This document shows positions 57,445 to 64,000 of a DNA stretch of 64,000 nucleotides, piece by piece. This DNA comes from Chloranthus sessilifolius (lineage: Eukaryota; Streptophyta; Magnoliopsida; Chloranthales; Chloranthaceae). Under the pieces are notes generated by a model. That model made no database searches, was not told the origin of the DNA, and worked only from the letters and a program-made list of their open reading frames with translations. The stretch spans positions 92,664,765 to 92,728,764 of the forward strand of contig CM037588.1 of the NCBI GenBank assembly GCA_021018995.1, written 5' to 3'. Numbering within the stretch: position 1 is the first letter of the stretch; every line of letters begins with the position of its first letter. A program made the position numbers and the translations under genes.

Positions 57445-57513
57445 GAGAAACCACGGTTTCGTTAGCAGAAGTCCCTATGTTCTGACAAAATGATTGCCAG
57501 AACTAAAAAGAAA

Positions 57514-57526
57514 GGCTCTGATACCA
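57514..57526 (-). other. Element G primer-binding site (tRNA-iMet)
   Basis: Minus strand TGGTATCAGAGCC, two bases after the 5' LTR; a perfect match to the usual Met-tRNA complement. Confidence 0.92.
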
Positions 57527-57528
57527 AC

Positions 57529-59676
57529 TGTGACAACCCGAATTTCAGCACCCCTAAACCCGTGCCATCAGCACGACCCTCAAGGTCGTGCCCTATGATT
57601 CTTTACGAAGCATTGGTATATATAAGCCCAAAAACTGCAATTAAGGCACATGTATCTACTCTAACCAGTACTCATATGTTTAAAATTATTAGGGTCTCTA
57701 AAGGCAGTTCTTGTCCCATGCCAATTTTCGGGCATAAGAACTTACCCAAACCTTTGGTGATAATAGTTCATTCCAGACGGTTTGTCAAAAGAAAACGGTA
57801 TTTAATTACATTCAATTAAAGAGGCTTGACATATCAATCCGTACCTAATACTCTCAACTCACTCTCAAAGTACGCAAAGGGTCTCCTAGAAGAATTCCTC
57901 GGGAGGAGGCTCTGACTCCTCTGTGGGCACGTAATCTGAATTCCCTGGATCAAAGTCTCCAGAAGTCTTCGCTGCCGCCAGTCTTGGACCTGCGACGTAT
58001 AGTCTAAGGGGGTGAGCTACATCCTAGCTCAGTAGAGAAACAAATTGAACATATAGATTAAATCTCCCATATATGTTAGCGGTAAAAAAAAAAAACACCA
58101 TTTATCGGGTATCACTTTTGGGAAAACAAATGAAATGACTGGAATAAAATGATGGGTACATCTGTTACTTTGCATGATTTTTGTTTGTTCTCACCATACT
58201 GGTTTAGTTGTGAATTCGACCTAATCACTTAAATATTAACTTAAGTAGTCCCCCAGCAATATAGCATCGAGCCCCGATGGAATACCCACCATCGTCGTCT
58301 AGCTAGACATTTATTATGTGTATTCCCTGGGAATACTGCCCAAGCCCCTTTCTCATAGGTGGCGGGGTCTATTCTCAAATCTACATCCCTGGGATGTGCT
58401 ATGAATGTACGGATTGGCCGCCGTACCGGTCACGGATATCCTGTAGAGTCAGTCGTGGGTATCCCGCCACGTCGGTGGGGTATTCTAATCAAACCTTAAA
58501 TAATAAAATATCGAACGTTCTCTACATATAGTTATTCATCGTGATTGTGCTAATTTTATTACATTAGGCCTTATCACTAGCTTTTGTTTCACTGTTAGTT
58601 TTCATCTGCATCCCTGGGATGCCACTGGTTCAATATCTCATCTAGATGTCCACTTTACAATTCTTACGTCCCCAGGGGACCTCATGACTATCACCTTTGA
58701 AACTCACTCACACACCCTTTTTGATAATGATCATGCAATACTTAATTATTTAATTGAAATACACCACATATATGAGTTGACGAAATAATGCACATGTTTC
58801 AAGAATGTTCCCTACCTCAACGTAAATCCAATGCACACTTTTCTAGTAGAGGTTTACATGTCACGATCACACGTCAAACCTACATTTCATGTGTTTAGAA
58901 TATGTTTAGAATTATCACCAGAATCATTGGAGGACATAGCCTCCATGGATTTACACTAAACTATTAGTATCTGCGTGGTGCCTCGCGCGAGCGAGTACAA
59001 TTCCTCGCTCGAGCGGTCACTTGACCTCGCTCGAGCGAGCATTTGACATTGCACGAGCGGTTCAGATGAGATCGCTCGAGCGGTTAAAACGAGTCATCTG
59101 AAGCAAAATAGGAAGCCTCACTCAACCGAGCTTCCCCTTTATTTTGGGTCTCGCTCGAGCGAGCCCAGAACGAAATCCGTTCTCAGGTTGTATCTTCTGT
59201 CCTTGCTCGAGCGAACCATTTAGACCACTCGAGCGAGGAGCGGTAAAAATTAACTCCTCGATCTGTTCGAGAACCCTTTTCTTCCTTCATTCGAACCTTA
59301 TTATCATTAAAAGCCATTCAACCAACATCCTATACATTATTTAAAACACACCTAAGCATTTATCATGCGTTTAACATACCTCAATCGATAGGTCTCTTAC
59401 AAGTTCGATCCACGATTCAAACTCTACTAGACGAAGAGATCTCTAAAGTTCCTCTCCAAAGCTCCTTATTCAACATTTTCTCTTTCTAAGATAATTAGGT
59501 TACGTATTGGGGAACCCCTCTCCCCTTCATTCACTTATATATTCTTTGTGAAAGCTAGTGTATTTTACATACACACACATAGTGTATACTTGTTAGTTTT
59601 TGGTTCCCTTGTGAACCACACATATACGTGCATGGTATATGACGTGCACGGTTCCAAAAAATCTGGGGTTATGACA
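57529..59676 (-). repeat. Element G 5' LTR (2148 bp)
   Basis: Plus strand TGTGACAACCC to GGGGTTATGACA; differs from 48067-50213 by scattered substitutions. Its palindrome array is at 58982-59240. Confidence 0.95.
58982..59240. repeat. CGCTCGAGCG palindrome array, 5' LTR of G
   Basis: Same units as 49519-49775, a few altered (for example CTCACTCAACCGAGC in place of the fourth full palindrome). Confidence 0.9.
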
Positions 59677-60669
59677 CTAATCTGCAAATTTTAACCTGAG
59701 TCGTCAATTTAAATTAAAACGTGGAGATGTTTATAAAGCAAATAAAATCTAAATTAGAAACTAAAGTAAAATATATCCTTCACCCCTCAACTGCAGTCGT
59801 CAATTGCTCCTGAGAAATTACAGATATCTATACTAATCTTCAACACTCTATTACAGTCGTCAATTGCTCATGAGAAACCTCTGATATCTAATCTACTCTA
59901 ACTATATTACACTATTTTGATTGAAAGAAAATCTAACCGCAGGCATCAATTGACACTAAAATTATTCGATGCTTATTCCTATGCTAAGCCTTCTTATTTA
60001 TAGATCATAAGGAGTCGATTTACAAAGATCTAGTTCTAATTAAAGAAACTACTAAAAATAAAAGATTCCTAATATAACTCTAATTACTAATTTTATCTTT
60101 CCTTGCTTTCTTTAGTTGATGCACTTCTGAATTGTTCTTTATTGAGCAGCAGCAGAGTCCTTCGATTAGATCTTTATTAATCTTCTCAGATCCGTGGTTT
60201 ACCAGACTTCTAATTATAGGAGTCTTCTAATTCTGGATATGGCAGTGGTAAACTCTTACGTGATCCGCAGCAGCAGTGTGTAGTAGAAAGCTTCTATTTT
60301 TAGAAAATTGTAAATTACATTTCTTTCTTATTCTTTTTAGAAAATTGTAATTCACAATTTTCTATTTAAGTAGACTTTCAGTTAATAATTTCTTATTTTG
60401 GATCGATCGCTTTCTTCTTTTATCGCTTTCTGAAGAATTGTCTTTTGAAGAATTACGAATTTTTCGCCTTCTTGTTGTTGGTGAATCGTCTTTAACGCTT
60501 AGTCATCCTTTTACTACTTTTTGAGTTCAATTTGACAAGGATTAGTACTTAGGCTCTAATTTACTATTTATCTTTAATATCTGTATATTAGTAACTCGTT
60601 AGTAGCAAACTAAGTCCTAGCATTACTAAGTTAAGGGTGATAAAATGGTAAATTATGTGACTAATCACA
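59677..60669 (-). repeat. Athila/Tat-type 3' LTR, proximal part
   Basis: Minus strand starts TGTGATTAGTCACATAATTT next to a polypurine tract. Two copies of CAGTCGTCAATTGCTCVTGAGAAA occur at about 59792 and 59854. Confidence 0.65.
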
Positions 60670-60681
60670 CCCCCAAACTTA
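60670..60681 (-). other. Athila/Tat-type polypurine tract
   Basis: Minus strand TTAAGTTTGGGGG directly before TGTGAT. Similar AAGTTTGGGGGG runs recur at about 62450-62461 and 62578-62589. Confidence 0.7.
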
Positions 60682-62886
60682 AGTTTTGCTAATCCTTGGC
60701 AAACAAGGAAACATAAAATATTTAAAACTTTTAAATTTAAATGCCACTTTCGTAGGGAGCATGATTACATTTAGCAGATACAATAAGGCTTCAAACTCTT
60801 AGGTGATCCCTAGTGGAGGAGTTGTAGTTTTCTAAAGGTTTTCAGTGAAGTTACCTACAAACTTTAAATATTTTTAAAATTTTCAAAATATTTTTCAAAA
60901 CTAAAAATTCCAAATATAAACTAATTTTTGTACACAACTAATTATTCAACTAGTCATTATATGTTCATTATTTTAAAATATTTCAAATCTTTTATCCTTA
61001 GCTTCCCATTATCGCAATTATCCTTGATCAGAACTCAATAATTTTAATTCTTGTATTGCGTGTAGTGTGTGCATATCAGTGAAAAGTTTATTCATCATAA
61101 ATTTTTCTAAACGATAATTTTTAGAAAATATTTTCATTCAAATCACTTATTGGCATTCTCTAAAAAATAATCAAAATTTTGGGTTCTCATAATATGATAT
61201 GTTCGTGATAAATTCAAAGGATAATCAGCTAGAAAGATAAATCTCATGAAAAGGATAATCAATTCTTTTTATATAATTTCTTTATTTATTCCTAGTATCT
61301 ATTTCATATATTTCTACTAGACTCATATTTTTACAAATCGTAAATCACAAAGGTATTTCCTTCTGCTTGTAATGGGGTATTGGGTTTTCAGAAGGTTTCA
61401 AAGAAAAAAGGTAAAGAAGATTCAAGATTATTTCCAAGAGTTTAGCTCTTCCTTCTCTTCTTCTTCTATTTTTCAGTTTCAGTAAGTATCCTTATTTTGG
61501 ATAACTTCTTCCCATTTCTTTTTCGTTTTGTAAATCCTATTTTTCTCTTCTTTTTCAGTTTGGAAGCTTTTTACTTCTCTTTTCACCAAATTGTCTTTTT
61601 TATGTCATTCTTTTTCTTTTATTTTCCCATATTTTCATATATTTATATTTCTTTTTCAGTTTGTACCCTTTTCAATAGATCCTTTATCTATTAACTCATA
61701 CTCCTTTCACTCCCTTTTCTTCCCTTCTTTTATATTCTAAACTCTCAGATATTGTAAGGGTTAAGGATAGAAAGTTTTGGGCAGTACATATGATTAAAGG
61801 TTTATAAAATTTTGGTACAAAAAAATTTAGTCTTTAGGCTTCTAATATGGGCTCAAATGGTAAAATATTATGGGATTTTAGCTTTCTAGCTTTGATTAAA
61901 AAAGATGGCCTTCGGTCATTTTTACGATTTACTAATATGGATGTCTTATTACTTTGATATATTAAATAGACAGTTCTAAACAAATAAATTATCATAATCA
62001 TAGAATATATTGATTTTAAGTTCAACATTATGAGATTTTATTTTGACAATAATAGTAGAGCAGTTCAAAGAAAATTAAGCATGAATAAAAACAGTCTCTC
62101 TTTCTCTCAGAATAAAGAGGAATAGGCTCTATAGCTCACTGGTTATATGATTTTGAAACTATAATCTAAAATATTTTGAAGTTCAGATCAATCGTATAGT
62201 TTAAAACATTCTTCTGATATAGTATTTTAGAGATGCTTTATTTTGAATTATAACTATTTTTATTTTGTTTTTTGAACTACTACTATGATGGGTTACTAAG
62301 AAATTTGAATTTTTATATTTTTTCTATAATTTGCATATAATGATTAACTTATCTAAAAACATTCAAAAAAAAAAAAAAAAAATTAAAATTTCTACGAAAA
62401 AGAAAACTAAAAAGAAAACTGAACTAATCTATACATAGGTGGCGTATTCCCCCCAAACTTAAATAGGACAATATCCTCATTGTGAAAAATATGGGACATA
62501 CAAGAAAAGTTACCTATTACTTTACTGCTATGTTAGTAACTGGGTGTATAATCTGTAAAAAAAATAAAAAATTCTTCCCCCCAAACTTGGGAGAAAAATA
62601 CTTCTGATTTTATAAAGTTAAATGTTAGTAGTAAAAATAAAAGAAAGACGGTAATAAAAAAAACTTTTCATCTATGAACTAATTACAGCAACATGAAAAG
62701 AAAACTAATTACATAACATAAATTCCTAGGATAAATTTAGACACATACTAAACTAAGACACTGGCAGCAACGCTCGAACAAAAATGTTATCGCCAGTAAC
62801 AAAAAGATAGGGACACATCCCAGCGGTGGGTGTGTCCAAAAAAAAACTTATGAAGATGATGGAGGAGCAGATGGTGAAGCTTTTTG
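60682..62886 (-). other. Post-pol non-coding region of the Athila/Tat-type element
   Basis: AT-rich with long T- and A-runs (for example 62365-62381) and no convincing coding region. It holds the two extra polypurine-like tracts, which suggests an old nested or duplicated LTR edge. Confidence 0.4.
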
Positions 62887-63306
62887 TCATTTCGGAGATG
62901 GAGGTGGTGAATCATCTTTGTCTCTTGGTTTAGGCAGGAGAGAGATGAGTTTGTCGCTTAGCAGCCGCTTTTCCTCGATGAGGGCGGAGATGTCATCGAC
63001 TTCTTGTGGGAGGATCCTATCAAATGCCTCATAAATTTTTGCCCAAGTCAACGGTTTCGTCATGGCGAGAAGGGTGGTGATGGAAGAGGGTGCAGGAAGA
63101 ATAGAGTAAGGGTATTGCGCAAATATGTTCGTATTTATAAAGGGTCTGGAATGTAAACAGTTGCTATTAATGGAGGTTAAGGCAGGCGTTGACGAATTCG
63201 ACTGGTTGGTATTCTTATTAATGGTGAAGGACGTGTCTGTGTAGCGTGAATTGGGGCGACACCTTTTGGATTGAAGGCCGTGCTCTTGATAAATAAATCT
63301 TGGCAA
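62887..63306 (-). other. Unassigned 139-residue ORF
   Basis: Open on the minus strand between integrase and the polypurine tract. The second half, from MTKPLTWAKIYEAFDRI through a charged helix to a Pro/Ser-rich end, looks protein-like; the first half is low-complexity Asn/Ser/Thr. I do not recognise it. It may be a remnant of an extra 3' ORF of the Athila/Tat-type element or chance. Confidence 0.3.
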
Positions 63307-63479
63307 TCATAATCACTACGATGAGATGCTAGAGATGGCTTTGTTAAAGAAATCATATTTAGTACAATTGCCCATGCTTGTGTATTTAGTTCCAAAGTTT
63401 TCTAATCTTAGTATTATACATCAATTTACTTCAGATGAGTCGGTAGTGCGACGATCGTCCAAGAGTATATCAGACATTC

Positions 63480-64000
63480 TCTGGGTCCTTTTGTGACATT
63501 GTGACTACTATTTCTTTTTCTTGTAAGGTTAGAATTAGTTTAAGTCTTTGCCCATTAACCTTAAATGTATGATTATCCTTGGGATCCTAAATAGTAACAG
63601 CCCCGTGAGGGAATGTTTTTATGATATTATAGGGTCCGTCTCAATGACTTCATAATTTTTTAGGGAACAACTTTAGCCTTGAATTGTATAGCCATACTTG
63701 TTGGCTTGGCTCAAAACTCTTTCATAAAATATTTTTATCGTGAAATACTTTAGTTTTTGTATTATAAATTCGAGCATTTTGATAAGTTGAATATCCTCTA
63801 ACTCATTAAGTTCAAGCTTCTGTTGTTCTCCGGATGCAAGTAGTTAGAAATTAAGTGTCTTAATTGCCCAGAAAACTCTATGCACTAATTCGACAGGTAA
63901 ATGGCAAGCCTTACCATATACTGGTCTAAAAGGTGACATACCGATGGAGGTTTTGTAGGCTATTTTGTATGCCCATAGAGCATCATGTAGTCTTAGGGAC
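63480..64000 (-). pseudogene. Athila/Tat-type integrase C-terminus
   Basis: From the right edge, the minus strand encodes [47 protein letters not shown], then (after a shift) IYNTKTKVFHDKNIL, LYNSRLKLFP, FPHGAVTI and [20 protein letters not shown] and the FPHGAVEI block are hallmarks of Athila/Tat integrases. Several stops. It continues outside the window. Confidence 0.88.

Larger units (their letters stand above)
48067..59676 (-). mobile_element. Full-length Tekay chromovirus G (11.6 kb)
   Basis: LTRs 48067-50213 and 57529-59676 (2147 and 2148 bp) are near-identical. On the minus strand follow a Met-tRNA primer site, one gag frame, a GT-AG intron, pol with protease, RT, RNase H, integrase and chromodomain, then an extra ORF and a polypurine-like tract. 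Only three premature stops, one RT deletion and two shifts in the extra ORF were found, so it is much younger than its neighbours. Flanks GTTAC and CTAAT do not form a clear target duplication. Confidence 0.93.
47519..64000 (-). mobile_element. Athila/Tat-type Ty3 element, minus strand, continuing past the right edge
   Basis: The integrase C-terminus (63480-64000) and a 3' LTR (47519-48066 plus 59677-60669) preceded by polypurine tract AAGTTTGGGGG are on the minus strand. Between integrase and LTR lies about 2.8 kb of mostly non-coding DNA. Element G is inserted in the LTR. The phrase with CACACCCCCAAACTT at the LTR edge is typical of Athila/Tat. Confidence 0.75.

Noticed and set aside
48067-59676. 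A 5-bp target duplication for G
   Set aside because: The flanks GTTAC and CTAAT do not match; I report the ends from the LTRs only.

Overview
The window is nuclear DNA of a flowering plant. It is packed with plant-type LTR retrotransposons (Ty3 chromoviruses, an Athila/Tat-type Ty3 element and a Ty1-copia element), plant LINE fragments and MITEs. The one host gene I recognise is the 3' end of an FGGY-family carbohydrate kinase with plant-style introns. The sequence does not let me name the species. I see no organellar, rRNA, true tRNA or CRISPR sequence.

Layout. 1-26417 is a nest built on a decayed copia element (minus strand). Its 3' LTR was entered by chromovirus A (plus strand, ends 11766). 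A was itself hit by a TRIM-like element (2050-3830), a MITE (5114-5776), a 5'-truncated LINE with a 17-bp target duplication (5873-7349) and a solo LTR (9704-10627). The copia RNase H region was split by a 2.4-kb solo LTR (12060-19278), which was split in turn by chromovirus B (14145-18919, TSD GATTA). The copia gag was split by element C (21625-25138). 26418-33189 is the gene island: a LINE fragment (minus), fold-back MITEs, the last three FGGY kinase exons (30697-31801) and their 3' flank. 33190-46258 is chromovirus F (Tekay/Del type, plus), flanked by TA microsatellites; its 3' LTR is split by a 4.26-kb LTR-like insertion, H (40786-45049, TSD GATCG). 46654-47340 is an LTR fragment. 47519-64000 is an Athila/Tat-type element (minus) whose 3' LTR was split by G (48067-59676), a full-length 11.6-kb Tekay chromovirus.

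Most notable. (1) F and G carry an interruption at the same codon between the Gag zinc knuckle and protease. In G it is a textbook 149-nt GT-AG intron: unspliced RNA stops just after Gag, and spliced RNA is in frame for Gag-Pol. (2) LTRs from several families carry arrays of a short CpG-containing palindrome at similar LTR positions, but the palindrome differs by copy (CGCTCGAGCG, ATCGATCGAT or ACGGACGTCCGT). (3) G has an extra sense ORF downstream of pol, preceded by one such array and a TATA box. (4) One LTR family contains a tRNA-like D-arm/T-arm module with box A/box B-like motifs. (5) LTR H has a 25-bp inverted repeat beside its TATA box. All retroelement ORFs carry stops, shifts or deletions, so they are annotated as pseudogenes.
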